Assembly: GCF_008039575.1 (NCBI RefSeq)
Contig: NZ_VDUY01000003.1
Span: 496,001 to 560,000 of the forward strand
Direction of reading: 5' to 3'
DNA from: Zeimonas arvi
GTDB taxonomy: Bacteria > Pseudomonadota > Gammaproteobacteria > Burkholderiales > Burkholderiaceae_E
Length of the DNA stretch: 64,000 nt
Both the position numbers and the translations under genes were made by a program. The notes below the pieces were generated by a model. That model did not search any database. It saw nothing but the letters and a program-made list of their open reading frames with translations, and was not told where the DNA came from. Positions 27,672 to 36,522 of this stretch are shown here, in pieces. Within the stretch, counting starts at the first letter, position 1. Every line of letters starts with the position of its first letter.

Positions 27672-28013
27672 TCACGGGAGGCGGAGTTGGGCGGCTACCC
27701 GGTCAGCGATCTTGCGCAGGACAGGGCTCGCAACCCTGCCCAGACGGGTCGCATCGCCCGCCTCTATCGTGGCGATCTTGGCGGTTCGCACGACCGATGG
27801 CGCGGGCAGCCCGGCCGTGACGACATCCCTTATTTCGACGTCGCCCGGCCAGCCACGGTTCTCGGCGCTCGTGATCATCAGCACCCACAGCAATCCATGG
27901 GCATCCTCGAGGTCGCTCGCCGCGATCACCAATGCCGGTCGCGACTGCCGTGTCGGACGGCCCGTGTACGGGAACGGCACCTTGACGACGTCGCCCTGCT
28001 CAAAGGCCGGCAT
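27672..28013 (-). CDS. PemK/MazF-like toxin
   Basis: This 113-residue protein has the MazF/PemK opening FEQGDVVKVPFPYTGRPTRQ followed by RPALVIAASD, and a central ENRGWPGDVEI. It is an SH3-like barrel endoribonuclease family acting on mRNA. The start at 28013 is chosen; the longer frame overlaps the antitoxin by more. The toxin start overlaps the end of the antitoxin gene by 14 bases, which signals co-translation. The catalytic arginine is probably the R of SRPALVI. Assignment to a specific subfamily is not possible from sequence alone. Confidence 0.85.
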   Translation of the reverse strand: MPAFEQGDVVKVPFPYTGRPTRQSRPALVIAASDLEDAHGLLWVLMITSAENRGWPGDVEIRDVVTAGLPAPSVVRTAKIATIEAGDATRLGRVASPVLRKIADRVAAQLRLP

Positions 28014-28218
28014 AGGCTTTCTCGTCGGCCTCGGAATGCCATTCCTCGAAAGTGGCAAACGGATCGTCGGCCTGTCCGCCGCGACGAACCTTGGTCAGGA
28101 TCACCTTCTGGTCGACGATCTCGTAGGCCAGCTCGTCCCCCTCCTGCAGATGAAGTGCCGCGCGCACTGGCTGAGGAATCGTCGTCTGGGCCTTGCTGGT
28201 CAGCTTGCTCGTGATCAT
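28000..28218 (-). CDS. AbrB/MazE-type antitoxin
   Basis: This 72-residue swapped-hairpin AbrB-like antitoxin has an N-terminal ITSKLTSKAQTTIPQPVRAA and then LQEGDELAYEIVDQKVILTK, the classic DNA-binding fold. A C-terminal acidic tail (FATFEEWHSEADEKAYAGL) would bind the toxin. It precedes and overlaps the MazF-like gene. The start at 28218 gives the standard N-terminus; an in-frame ATG at 28269 would add 17 residues without family resemblance. Confidence 0.87.
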   Translation of the reverse strand: MITSKLTSKAQTTIPQPVRAALHLQEGDELAYEIVDQKVILTKVRRGGQADDPFATFEEWHSEADEKAYAGL

Positions 28219-28388
28219 GTCTAGTCGCGGCGCCTCGCGCGATCGAGTAAGGAAATTCCTTTCGATCATAAGTCAGGCGGACCGACCTGTCGACCCGGGC
28301 ATTGGCATAGGCCGAAAGTGGGGCGTGGACACGAGCCGACGGACAAGTGTGGCGCAGTGCTAGATTCGGCTTTCGACATGCCGCCGCC

Positions 28389-29228
28389 ATGACCCGCCCC
28401 GCCACCATTCCTGCCGCCCCCGAAACCTGGGCCATCGGCGACCTGCAGGGCTGCCTCGACAGCCTGCTCGAGCTCGAAGCCCGGCTCCCCCACGACGCCC
28501 GCCTGTGGCTCACCGGCGACATCGTCAACCGCGGCCCGCGCTCGCTCGACAGCCTGCGCTGGGCGATGGCCCAGGGCGAGCGCCTGGTCACCGTGCTCGG
28601 CAATCACGACCTGCACCTGCTGGCGGTGGCCGCGGGCATCCGCAAGGCCCACCGCACCGACACGCTGGACGACATCCTGGCCGCCCCCGACCGCGACGTA
28701 CTGATCGACTGGGTGCGCTCCCGACCGCTCGCCCACTTCGAGCAAGGATGGCTGATGGTCCACGCCGGCGTGCTGCCGCAGTGGTCGGTGCAACGCACGC
28801 TGGCACTTGCCGAAGAGGTGCGCGCGATGATGGCCGGTCCGCGCTGGATGGATTTCCTGCGCGAGATGTACGGCAACCAGCCGGCCCGCTGGAGCGACTC
28901 GCTGACCGGCCACGACCGGCTGCGGGTGATCGTCAACGCGCTGACCCGGCTGCGCTTCTGCACCGCCGACGGCGAGATGGAGTTCGCCACCAAGGAGGGC
29001 GTCGGCGGCGCGCCCGAAGGCCACTACCCGTGGTTCGAAGTCCCCGGCCGCGCAACGGCCGGCGCGCCGATCGTGTTCGGCCACTGGTCCGCGCTCGGGC
29101 TGATCGACCGGCCCGACCTGCTGGCGATCGACACCGGCTGCCTGTGGGGCCGGCAACTCACCGCGGTGCGCCTGGCCGACCGGGCGACGATCCAGGTGCA
29201 GTGCCCGCAGGGGTTGGCGCCGTGGTGA
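28389..29228 (+). CDS. apaH: Bis(5'-nucleosyl)-tetraphosphatase, symmetrical
   Basis: ApaH hydrolyses Ap4A to two ADP and is linked to stress and RNA-cap metabolism. The 279-residue protein has the metallophosphatase motifs [43 protein letters not shown] and later HAGVLPQWS and VFGHWSALG. All metal ligands are in place. The ATG at 28389 gives the typical N-terminus. It is one of the few plus-strand genes; its stop lies one base from the stop of the convergent plsC gene. Confidence 0.97.
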   Translation: MTRPATIPAAPETWAIGDLQGCLDSLLELEARLPHDARLWLTGDIVNRGPRSLDSLRWAMAQGERLVTVLGNHDLHLLAVAAGIRKAHRTDTLDDILAAPDRDVLIDWVRSRPLAHFEQGWLMVHAGVLPQWSVQRTLALAEEVRAMMAGPRWMDFLREMYGNQPARWSDSLTGHDRLRVIVNALTRLRFCTADGEMEFATKEGVGGAPEGHYPWFEVPGRATAGAPIVFGHWSALGLIDRPDLLAIDTGCLWGRQLTAVRLADRATIQVQCPQGLAPW

Positions 29229-29229
29229 G

Positions 29230-30039
29230 TCAGGCGCCCTCCCGCGCCTTCCTGAGCGTCTCCGACAGCTCGTCGTCCAGCGGCAGCCCCAGCCGCTCGG
29301 CTATCGCCTGGCGCGCCCGGGCCACGACTTCCTGCCGCGTGCGGCCGATCACCGGCGGCAACGGATGCAGCTCCGCCAGCACGCCCGGCGCGCCGAGCAG
29401 GCGCCGTACCGACTCGCCCAGCGTCATCTCGCCCACGAAGCGCATCGCGTCGGTGGGCTCCCCGTTCAGTCCGGTGTAGCGCACCCCCACCGGCACCACC
29501 GGCGCCCCGACCTGCAGCGCCGGCTCGACCAGATTGCCGTGGAATTGCAGCAGGCGCTGGCCGTCGCTGGTGGTGCCCTCGGGGAACACCGCCACCCGCC
29601 GCTCCGCGCGCAGCATGTTCTCGATCCGGTCGTTCAACTGGTGCACCGCGCGGCGCCGGCCCCGCTCCACGAAGAGCGTGCCCACGCCGGCCACCAGCGC
29701 GCCCACCACCGGCCAACGCGACACTTCCATCTTGGCCACGAAGTGCGAAGGGCAGACCGACAGAACCAGGAACACGTCCATCCAGTTGATGTGGTTGGCG
29801 AGCAGCAGGGTGCCGCCGCGCAGTTCGCCCAGCCGCGGCGCGCCCGGCGCAGGCCGTTCGGTGAGCCGCACGCCGCAGACCCGCAGCAGCAGCCGCGACC
29901 AGCCGGCAACGATCCGGTCGCGCTTCGGGTAACCGATCCGCGGGAAAACGACAATGACGATCGCAAGCCCCGCGATCAGCAGCGCGATCGCGAGCGGCGC
30001 CCGGCAGGCGATCCGCAGCGCCCGCGCAGTGCGATTCAT
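29230..30039 (-). CDS. plsC: 1-acyl-sn-glycerol-3-phosphate acyltransferase
   Basis: PlsC acylates lysophosphatidic acid in membrane phospholipid synthesis. The 269-residue protein has one N-terminal hydrophobic helix (ALLIAGLAIVIVVFP) and the catalytic H-x4-D motif in LANHINWMDVF. It also has the FVERGRR stretch and the substrate-binding VFPEGTTSDG. The ATG at 30039 is 17 bases after the upstream pyrC' stop. It lies at the end of the yqgE-ruvX-pyrR-pyrB-pyrC' run, the gene order of several Burkholderiales. An isoenzyme with a specialised acyl preference cannot be excluded. Confidence 0.93.
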   Translation of the reverse strand: MNRTARALRIACRAPLAIALLIAGLAIVIVVFPRIGYPKRDRIVAGWSRLLLRVCGVRLTERPAPGAPRLGELRGGTLLLANHINWMDVFLVLSVCPSHFVAKMEVSRWPVVGALVAGVGTLFVERGRRRAVHQLNDRIENMLRAERRVAVFPEGTTSDGQRLLQFHGNLVEPALQVGAPVVPVGVRYTGLNGEPTDAMRFVGEMTLGESVRRLLGAPGVLAELHPLPPVIGRTRQEVVARARQAIAERLGLPLDDELSETLRKAREGA

Positions 30040-30056
30040 CGAGGGCCGAGCGCGCG

Positions 30057-31382
30057 TCAGGCCGAGCGAGCGCCGGCCGGTCGTTCCCAGGCGATCCGCC
30101 CGCCGACCAGCGTGAGGCGCACCCGGCCTTCCAGCTCGCGCCCCACGTAGGGCGTGTGCGCGCCCTGGCTGAGCAGCGTGGCGCGCGACACGACCCAGGT
30201 CTCTCGCGGGTCGAGCACGCACAGATCGGCCGGTCCCCCGGCCTCGAGCCGGCCGGTGGCCTCGGGCACGCCGAGCACGGCGGCCGGTCCGCTGCTGATC
30301 TTGGCCAGCGCGGTGGCCAGCGGCACGCCGGCCTCCTGCGCCCATTTCAGGGTGAGCGGCAGCAGCAGCTCCAGGCCGGTGACCCCGGGCTCGGCCTCGC
30401 CGAAGGGCAGCTGCTTCGCGTCGTCGTCGACCGGGGTGTGGTCGGAGCAGATCGCATCGACGGTGCCGTCGGCCAGCGCGGCGCGGATCGCGTCACGGTC
30501 GCGCTGCGAGCGGAACGGGGGATCGACGCGACAATTGGCATCGAAGAAGCCGATGTCGAGGTCGATCAGGTGCATGTGGTGCGCGGCGACATCGCAGCTC
30601 ACCGGCAGGCCCTCGTCCCGCGCACGGCGCACCAGTTCCAGCCCTGCGGCAGTCGACAGCCGGCACAGGTGCACCCGGCAGCCGGTGACCCGCATCAGGT
30701 CGAAGATGGTGTTCAGCGCCACCGTCTCGGCGATCACCGGCACGCCGGACAGGCCCAGCCTGCTCGCGTAGGGGCCGGCGTGCGCCACGCCGCCGCGCGC
30801 CAGATGCGGATCCTGCGGATGCAGCCAGACGGTGAAGCCGTAGGTGCGCGCGTACTGCATCGCGCGCATCAGCACCTGTGTGTCCATGATCGGGGCCAGC
30901 GCCTGCGAGAAACCGACGCAGCCGGCCTCGGCCAGCTCGGCCATCTCGGTGATGACCTCGCCCTTCAGGCCGGTGGTCAGCGAACCCACCGGGTAGAGCC
31001 GCGCGCCGTCGATCCCGCGGGCGCGGTACTTGAGCATCTCGACCAGGCCAGGCTCGTCGAGCGTGGGATCGGTGTCGGGCGGGCAGGCCAGGCCGGTGAT
31101 GCCGCCGGCGATCGCCGCCTGCATCTCGGACTCCAGCGTGGCCTTGTATTCGTAGCCCGGCTCGCGCAGCCGCGCGGCGAGATCCAGCAGGCCGGGGGCG
31201 ACGATGCAGCCGGAGGCGTCGATCGTGCGATCGGCCGCGAAGCCGGCCGGCGCTTCGCCGATCGCGGCGATGCGGCCATCGGCCACGTGAACCACCGAGG
31301 CCGGGCCCGGCGCCAGGTCGAGGCCGCTGGCCGGGTCGACCAGCCGGCCGTTGACGATGGAGAGTTTCATCGGCGCGTTCAT
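30057..31382 (-). CDS. pyrC': Dihydroorotase-like protein PyrC', probably catalytically inactive
   Basis: This 441-residue amidohydrolase-family protein is encoded directly after pyrB. The sequence follows dihydroorotase throughout ([46 protein letters not shown]). At the first metal site, where active enzymes have DxHxHxREPG, it reads [10 protein letters not shown], so both histidines of the HxH pair are gone. In Pseudomonas and relatives such inactive PyrC' proteins are structural partners required for aspartate carbamoyltransferase assembly; I infer the same role here. ATGs at 31382 and 31370 are both plausible starts; a GTG overlapping the pyrB stop at 31436 is a third. Confidence 0.9.
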   Translation of the reverse strand: MNAPMKLSIVNGRLVDPASGLDLAPGPASVVHVADGRIAAIGEAPAGFAADRTIDASGCIVAPGLLDLAARLREPGYEYKATLESEMQAAIAGGITGLACPPDTDPTLDEPGLVEMLKYRARGIDGARLYPVGSLTTGLKGEVITEMAELAEAGCVGFSQALAPIMDTQVLMRAMQYARTYGFTVWLHPQDPHLARGGVAHAGPYASRLGLSGVPVIAETVALNTIFDLMRVTGCRVHLCRLSTAAGLELVRRARDEGLPVSCDVAAHHMHLIDLDIGFFDANCRVDPPFRSQRDRDAIRAALADGTVDAICSDHTPVDDDAKQLPFGEAEPGVTGLELLLPLTLKWAQEAGVPLATALAKISSGPAAVLGVPEATGRLEAGGPADLCVLDPRETWVVSRATLLSQGAHTPYVGRELEGRVRLTLVGGRIAWERPAGARSA

Positions 31383-31432
31383 CCGTTCAGGCGCTGAAGG
31401 TTCGTTCGTGCGAAAGGCGTGACCGGCGCCGC

Positions 31433-32398
31433 TCACGACTTGGCCAGGATGCTCATCACGGCCATCCGCACCGCGATGCCGAAGGTGACCTGGTCGAGGA
31501 TCACCGCCTGCGGGCCGTCGGCCACCGCCGAGTCGATCTCCACGCCGCGGTTCATCGGGCCCGGGTGCATGACGATCGCATCGGGCTTCGCCAGCGCGAG
31601 CTTCTCCTCGGTGAGGCCGTAGTGCTTGAAGTACTCCTGGGCCGAGGGCAGCAGCGCGCCGCGCATCCGCTCGTTCTGCAGCCGCAGCATGATCACCACG
31701 TCGACGTCGCGCAGGCCTGCGCGCATGTCGGTGAACACGCGCACGCCCATCTGCTCCAGGCCGCCCGGCAGCAGCGTGTGCGGGCCGATCACGCGCAATT
31801 CGGGCACGCCCAGCGTGGTCAGCGCGTGGATGTCGGAGCGCGCCACCCGCGAGTGCAGCACGTCGCCCACGATCGCCACCCGCAGCCTGGTGAAGTCCTG
31901 CTTGAAGTGGCGGATCGTGTACATGTCGAGCAGCCCCTGCGTGGGGTGCGCGTGCCGGCCGTCGCCGGCATTGATCACGTGCACCTCGGAACCGCGGGTG
32001 CGGTTCACGTGCTCGGCGATCAGGAAGGGGGCGCCGCTCTGCGCGTGCCGCACGACGAACATGTCGGCGTGCATCGCCACCAGGTTGTCGATGGTGTCGA
32101 GCAGCGACTCGCCCTTGCTGGTGGACGAGGTGGTGATGTTCAGGTTCACCACGTCGGCCGACAGCCGCTTGGCCGCGATCTCGAAGGTGGTGCGCGTGCG
32201 GGTCGAGCTCTCGAAGAACAGGTTGAAGACCGACACGCCGCGCAGCAGCGGCACCTTCTTCACGTCGCGATCGGACACCCCGACGAAGGTCGCCGCGGTG
32301 TCCAGGATGTGGTGGAGCATTTCGCGAGACAGGCCTTCCAGCGTCAGCAGGTGCCTGAGCTCGCCGTTCTCGTTCAGTTGCGGATGACGCGCCGCCAT
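31433..32398 (-). CDS. pyrB: Aspartate carbamoyltransferase catalytic subunit
   Basis: PyrB condenses carbamoyl phosphate and aspartate in pyrimidine synthesis. The 321-residue protein has the carbamoyl-phosphate loop [13 protein letters not shown], then [13 protein letters not shown], the [12 protein letters not shown] motif and the aspartate-binding [13 protein letters not shown]. The ATG at 32398 lies three bases after the pyrR stop. It precedes pyrC', the expected partner of this class of transcarbamoylase. Confidence 0.97.
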   Translation of the reverse strand: MAARHPQLNENGELRHLLTLEGLSREMLHHILDTAATFVGVSDRDVKKVPLLRGVSVFNLFFESSTRTRTTFEIAAKRLSADVVNLNITTSSTSKGESLLDTIDNLVAMHADMFVVRHAQSGAPFLIAEHVNRTRGSEVHVINAGDGRHAHPTQGLLDMYTIRHFKQDFTRLRVAIVGDVLHSRVARSDIHALTTLGVPELRVIGPHTLLPGGLEQMGVRVFTDMRAGLRDVDVVIMLRLQNERMRGALLPSAQEYFKHYGLTEEKLALAKPDAIVMHPGPMNRGVEIDSAVADGPQAVILDQVTFGIAVRMAVMSILAKS

Positions 32399-32401
32399 CG
32401 A

Positions 32402-32905
32402 TCAGCCCTCGCCTTCTTCGATTCGCAGGTCGAAGCGCCCGTCCTCGCGACGCGACAGCGCGAAGTTGCGCTCGGGCGGCAGGGGGTGCACCGCGCCGCA
32501 GTAGTCGGCGGCCACCGGCAACTCGCGCCCGCCCCGATCGAGCAGCACCGCGAGCTGGACCCGGGCCGGGCGGCCGTAATCGAAGATCTCGTTCAGAGAG
32601 GCCCGCACGGTGCGCCCGGTGAACAGGATGTCGTCGACCAGCACGACGTCGGCGCCGTTCACCTCGAAGGGCAGCTCGGTGGCCTTCATCTCGGCCGGCA
32701 GGCCGCGCCGGCCGTAGTCGTCGCGGTGGAAGGCGCTGGACAGGAAGCCGCAGGGCCGCTGCAGGCCCAGGTCGCGGTGCAGGCGCTCGGCGATCCAGGC
32801 GCCGCCGCTGTGCACGCCGATGAGCGCGATGTCGCGCCCGGCGATGCCCTGCCGCAGCGCGTTCAGCAACGAGGCGTAGATCGCCTCGGCGTCGAGGGTG
32901 TTCAT
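32402..32905 (-). CDS. pyrR: Bifunctional pyr operon regulator/uracil phosphoribosyltransferase
   Basis: PyrR is a type I phosphoribosyltransferase, 167 residues, with the PRPP loop VVLVDDILFTGRTVRAS and flanking IALIGVHSGGAWIAERLH. It can act as uracil phosphoribosyltransferase, and in other bacteria it binds pyr mRNA. Its position directly before pyrB suggests a regulatory or salvage link to pyrimidine synthesis. I see no obvious attenuator in the three-base gap to pyrB, so RNA-based control, if any, must act upstream or not at all. Confidence 0.93.
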   Translation of the reverse strand: MNTLDAEAIYASLLNALRQGIAGRDIALIGVHSGGAWIAERLHRDLGLQRPCGFLSSAFHRDDYGRRGLPAEMKATELPFEVNGADVVLVDDILFTGRTVRASLNEIFDYGRPARVQLAVLLDRGGRELPVAADYCGAVHPLPPERNFALSRREDGRFDLRIEEGEG

Positions 32906-32939
32906 GGCGTTTCGGTCGAAGTCGGTCCGGCGCCCGGGA

Positions 32940-33389
32940 TCAGCCGCCGGACAAGTATTGTCGCAGGATTGTGGCGGCGGCTTCGGCGTCGTTGCCCGGC
33001 TCGCCGGCGTCGCCCGCCACGCTCGAATAGCGCTCGTCCACCATCGCCACCGGCAGCCCGAAGCGTCCGCCCAGTTGCCGCGCGAAGCGCTCGCACTTTG
33101 GCGTGGTGTCGTTGGGATTGCCGTCGGCGTGCAGCGGGCGCCCGACCACCAGCGCCGCCGGCTGCCAATCGCGGATCAGCTCGCCGAGCTTCGCGAAGCG
33201 CGCGTCGACCGGCTCGGCCGCCACGATGCAGAGCGGGCGCGCGGACTCGGTGAGCGTGTTGCCCACCGCCACGCCGATCCGGCGGGTACCGAAGTCGAAG
33301 CCGAGCAGCACCGCGTCGCGCGGCAGCGCGGACCGCAGGCCGGCGCGCGCGCCCGACGTGGCGCCGCTGGCCGGCCCGGCCTCAGGCAT
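32940..33389 (-). CDS. ruvX: YqgF/RuvX-family putative Holliday junction resolvase / pre-16S rRNA nuclease
   Basis: This 149-residue RNase H-fold protein has LLGFDFGTRRIGVAVGNTLT with the first catalytic Asp, LVVGRPLHADG, and the C-terminal DERYSS and NDAEAAATILRQYL motifs. The family (YqgF, RuvX) is implicated in 16S rRNA 5' maturation and annotated as a Holliday junction resolvase. The N-terminus has about 25 extra residues before the fold. The start overlaps the end of yqgE by eight bases, the usual arrangement. Confidence 0.93.
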   Translation of the reverse strand: MPEAGPASGATSGARAGLRSALPRDAVLLGFDFGTRRIGVAVGNTLTESARPLCIVAAEPVDARFAKLGELIRDWQPAALVVGRPLHADGNPNDTTPKCERFARQLGGRFGLPVAMVDERYSSVAGDAGEPGNDAEAAATILRQYLSGG

Positions 33390-33951
33390 GCCCGGCGGAA
33401 GATGCCAGGAAGGTCGGGTCGATGCCGAGCAGCTGGAAGGCGCCCAGGAAGCGCTCGTCCACCGGGGTGTCGAAGATCAGCCCCGGCGTGGCCGGCACGG
33501 TGAGCCAGGCATTGCGGCCGATCTCGTCCTCGAGCTGGCCCGGGCCCCAGCCCGAGTAGCCGAGCGTGACCAGCATGCCCTCGGGCCCCTCGCCCTGGGC
33601 CACGGCCTCGAGCACGTCCTTCGAAGAAGTGAGGCCGATCTCCTCGGACACGGTGACCGTGGAGTTCCAGTGGCCGACCGGCCGGTGCAGCACGAAGCCA
33701 CGGTCGCGCTGTACCGGTCCGCCGTAATACACCGGCTCGCGGGCGCGCTCGCCCTGCTCGAGCTTCAGGTCGATGCGCTCGAACAACGTGGCCAGGTCGA
33801 GATCGGTGGGCCGATTGATCACCAGGCCGAGGGCGCCCTTCGGGCCGTGCTCGGCCAGGAAGACGACCGCCCCGCCGAAGTTCGGATCGGCCATGTCGGG
33901 CATGGCGATCAGGAAGTGGTTGGCGAGGCTCGATGCGTGCTCGGGAGTCAT
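33382..33951 (-). CDS. yqgE: YqgE/AlgH family protein
   Basis: This conserved protein of 189 residues belongs to the YqgE/AlgH family. It has the family start HFLIAMPDMADPNFGGAVVF, then GPKGALGLVINRPTD, VYYGGPVQRDRGFVLH, and YSGWGPGQLEDEIGRNAWLT. Its molecular role is not established; AlgH has been linked to alginate regulation in Pseudomonas. It is encoded just upstream of and overlapping ruvX. The ATG at 33951 gives the standard N-terminus; a longer open frame runs antisense to the photolyase leader and is not supported. Confidence 0.95.
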   Translation of the reverse strand: MTPEHASSLANHFLIAMPDMADPNFGGAVVFLAEHGPKGALGLVINRPTDLDLATLFERIDLKLEQGERAREPVYYGGPVQRDRGFVLHRPVGHWNSTVTVSEEIGLTSSKDVLEAVAQGEGPEGMLVTLGYSGWGPGQLEDEIGRNAWLTVPATPGLIFDTPVDERFLGAFQLLGIDPTFLASSAGHA

Positions 33952-34081
33952 GCATCGATTGTACGGGGGCGGGCGGCAGCGGCACAATCCGGCAGCCGCG
34001 CGCCGTTCGCCCGTATCCTGCTCGATGTTTCCAGGGGCGGCGTTCGCCCCTGTCCCGCCGTTCTCCGACCCTGCCTGCCCG

Positions 34082-35668
34082 ATGGACATTCCGCCCCGCG
34101 ACGCCCCCGCCGCCCTGGTCTGGCTGCGACGAGATCTGCGCCTTGCCGACCACGCCGCGCTATCGGCCGCGCTGGACGATTTTCCGAAAGTCCACCTCGC
34201 CTTCGTGTTCGATCGGGACATCCTGGATCCCTTGCCCGGACAGGAAGAGGCCGGCCCGTTGGCGGAGACGCCGGCCGCGGCCCAGGCATCCGGCGACCCC
34301 GGTCGCGTCGCCGGCGCAATGCGCCGCGACCGCCGGGTGGAGTTCATCTGGCGCTCGCTCGCCGAGCTCGACGCCCGGCTGCGCGAGCTCGGCGGCGGGC
34401 TGCACGTGCTCCACGGTCGCCCGGCCGAGGCGATCCCCGCGCTCGCAGCGCGGCTCGGCGTGGCGGCCGTGTATGCGAACCACGACTACGAGCCGGCCGC
34501 GGTCGCTCGCGACGAGGCAGTGCGCGCGGCGCTCGCCCGGGACGGGCGCGAGCTTCGAACCTTCAAGGACCAGGCCGTCTTCGAGCGCGGCGAGGTGCTG
34601 ACCGGCCAGGGCAAGCCCTTTTCGGTGTTCACGCCCTACCGCAACGCCTGGATGAAGCGGCTGGTCGACGCGGACCTGGCCGAGCGGCCGGTGCGGCTGG
34701 GAGGCCGGCTCGCGCCCCCTGGGAGCGCTGGAACCGGCGAGGGCGGCCGGACCGCCTCGCCGCCCGCCCTCGGACTGCTGCCCCTCGAGTCGCTGGGCTT
34801 CTCGGTGACCAACCTGTCCGAGCTGGGCATCGAGCCGGGCGAATCGGGCGCCCGCCGAGCGCTGGCCGACTTCGCCGACCGCATCGGCCGCTATCGCGAC
34901 ACCCGCGACTACCCCGCGGTGCGCGGCCCCTCCTACCTGTCGGTGCACCTGCGATTCGGCACCCTGTCGATCCGCGCGGCAGCGCGGCTGGCCTTGCAGA
35001 CGATGCGCGGCGACCCGGCCGCCGCCGAGGGCGCGTCGACCTGGCTGAACGAGCTGATCTGGCGCGACTTCTACTTCCATATCCTGCACCACCACCCCCA
35101 GGTGGTCGACCACGCCTTCCGCCCCGAGTACGACGCGATCCGCTGGGTCGACGGCGCCGAGGGCGACGCGCTGTTCGAGGCCTGGCGCGAAGGCCGCACC
35201 GGCTATCCGATCGTCGACGCGGCCATCATGCAGATCCGCCGCAGCGGCTACATGCACAACCGGCTGCGGATGATCGTGGCCTCCTTCCTGGTGAAGGACC
35301 TGGGCATCGACTGGCGGCGCGGCGAACGCTGGTTCGCCGAGCAGCTCAACGACTACGACCTGGCCGCCAACAACGGCGGCTGGCAGTGGGCGGCCTCCAC
35401 CGGATGCGACGCGCAGCCCTGGTTCCGGATCTTCAATCCGGTCACGCAGTCACAGAAGTTCGACCCGCAGGGCAAGTTCATCCGCCGCTACCTGCCGCAG
35501 CTGGCCGGACTGTCCGAGGAGGCGATCCACGCGCCGTGGATGGCGTCGCCGGCCGAACTGGAGCGAGCCGGCCTGCGGCTCGGCGTCGACTACCCGATGC
35601 CGATCGTCGACCATGCGGTCGCCCGCGAGACCACTTTGAAGCGCTTTGCCGCAGCCCGGTCGACCTAG
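34082..35668 (+). CDS. phrB: Deoxyribodipyrimidine photolyase
   Basis: PhrB repairs cyclobutane pyrimidine dimers with light. The 528-residue protein has the N-terminal antenna domain (LVWLRRDLRLADHAALSAAL). Its C-terminal FAD-binding domain carries TGYPIVDAAIMQIRRSGYMH, NRLRMIVASFLVKDLGIDWR, the WFAEQLNDYDLAANNGGWQW loop and a final FNPVTQSQKFDPQGKFIRRY. Tryptophans of the electron-transfer chain are present. It is longer than E. coli Phr because of a Gly/Ala-rich insertion near residues 210-230. Plus strand, divergent from yqgE with a 130-base gap. Confidence 0.96.
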   Translation: MDIPPRDAPAALVWLRRDLRLADHAALSAALDDFPKVHLAFVFDRDILDPLPGQEEAGPLAETPAAAQASGDPGRVAGAMRRDRRVEFIWRSLAELDARLRELGGGLHVLHGRPAEAIPALAARLGVAAVYANHDYEPAAVARDEAVRAALARDGRELRTFKDQAVFERGEVLTGQGKPFSVFTPYRNAWMKRLVDADLAERPVRLGGRLAPPGSAGTGEGGRTASPPALGLLPLESLGFSVTNLSELGIEPGESGARRALADFADRIGRYRDTRDYPAVRGPSYLSVHLRFGTLSIRAAARLALQTMRGDPAAAEGASTWLNELIWRDFYFHILHHHPQVVDHAFRPEYDAIRWVDGAEGDALFEAWREGRTGYPIVDAAIMQIRRSGYMHNRLRMIVASFLVKDLGIDWRRGERWFAEQLNDYDLAANNGGWQWAASTGCDAQPWFRIFNPVTQSQKFDPQGKFIRRYLPQLAGLSEEAIHAPWMASPAELERAGLRLGVDYPMPIVDHAVARETTLKRFAAARST

Positions 35669-35736
35669 GACCTGCGGCGTGGCGACGGCTTCCGGGATAG
35701 GTCGTCAGACCCATTGCGGCTTGCCTCCGAATTTGG

Positions 35737-35755
35737 TATATCTCAAAAAGATATA
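35737..35755 (+). promoter_or_regulatory. Inverted repeat upstream of vapBC, candidate operator
   Basis: TATATCT at 35737-35743 is repeated inverted as AGATATA at 35749-35755 with a five-base spacer, 16 bases before the antitoxin ATG. AbrB-type VapB proteins bind such AT-rich dyads to autorepress their operon. The stretch stands out against the GC-rich surroundings. Binding is inferred from position and symmetry. Confidence 0.5.
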
Positions 35756-35770
35756 TCGAAAGAGGCCGAT

Positions 35771-36016
35771 ATGGACACCGCCAAGATCTTCTGGACTGGT
35801 CGCTCCCAAGCCGTCAGGCTGCCAAAGGAGTTCCGCTTCGACACCGCGGAAGTCCGGATCAGGCGCCACGGGAATGCGGTCATCCTGGAACCCGCACCGG
35901 AGAACTGGGACTGGCTGGACGCCCTGGTCGGCAAGCTCGATGAGGACGCGGCACGCGCTGCGCACGAGGAGCCCCGGCAGCAGCACCGCCCGGACCTCGA
36001 CGGCCTGTTCGACTGA
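35771..36016 (+). CDS. vapB: VapB-type antitoxin (AbrB-like)
   Basis: This 81-residue antitoxin has the VapB start AKIFWTGRSQAVRLPKEFRF and EVRIRRHGNAVILEP, matching the VagC/VapB swapped-hairpin family. An acidic C-terminal tail ends in DLDGLFD. The ATG at 35771 has AGAGG five bases upstream; a longer in-frame start at 35714 lies before the AT-rich dyad and is unlikely. It is followed 16 bases later by a PIN toxin. Confidence 0.92.
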   Translation: MDTAKIFWTGRSQAVRLPKEFRFDTAEVRIRRHGNAVILEPAPENWDWLDALVGKLDEDAARAAHEEPRQQHRPDLDGLFD

Positions 36017-36032
36017 GCGGAGAGCGGCAGCG

Positions 36033-36431
36033 ATGGCCCGTTACCTGCTCGACACGAACGCCGTCATCGGCCTGTTGAACGGCAGCGCGCCGGCGCTGAC
36101 GCGCCGTGTGCGGCGCGTTGCGCCTGCCGAGATCGGCGTGTCGTCGATCGTGGTCTACGAACTCTTCTACGGCGCGTACAAGAGCGTGCGCGTCGCACGC
36201 AACCTCGCCATCATCGACGGCATCCAGCTGCAGACCCTCGAATTCGATCGCGAGGACGCCCGCCAGGCAGGTGCCGCACGCGCGGCGCTGGAGAAGCGGG
36301 GCACGCCGATCGGGGCATACGACATCTTGATCGCAGGACAGGCTCTCGCCAGGGGGCTCACGCTGATCAGCCGAAATCTTCGCGAATTCGAGCGCATCGA
36401 GGGGCTGTCGATCCGGAACTGGGAAGGCTGA
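36033..36431 (+). CDS. vapC: PIN-domain ribonuclease toxin (VapC)
   Basis: This 132-residue VapC toxin starts RYLLDTNAVIGLLNG with the first catalytic Asp. It continues with EIGVSSIVVYELFYGAYKS (Glu of the site), then GTPIGAYDILIAGQALARG and a final FERIEGLSIRNW, the common VapC C-terminus. It is the downstream partner of the vapB gene. This is the fourth toxin-antitoxin module in 36 kb and lies between a photolyase and the chpA terminus. Confidence 0.94.
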   Translation: MARYLLDTNAVIGLLNGSAPALTRRVRRVAPAEIGVSSIVVYELFYGAYKSVRVARNLAIIDGIQLQTLEFDREDARQAGAARAALEKRGTPIGAYDILIAGQALARGLTLISRNLREFERIEGLSIRNWEG

Positions 36432-36522
36432 TCCGGGTCGTCGATCACCCTGCGTTCTTCAGCGACAAAGGGCCTCGATCCCGGTGCGCGCCCGATCATC
36501 ACGCGGACGTGCGAAGCGCGAC

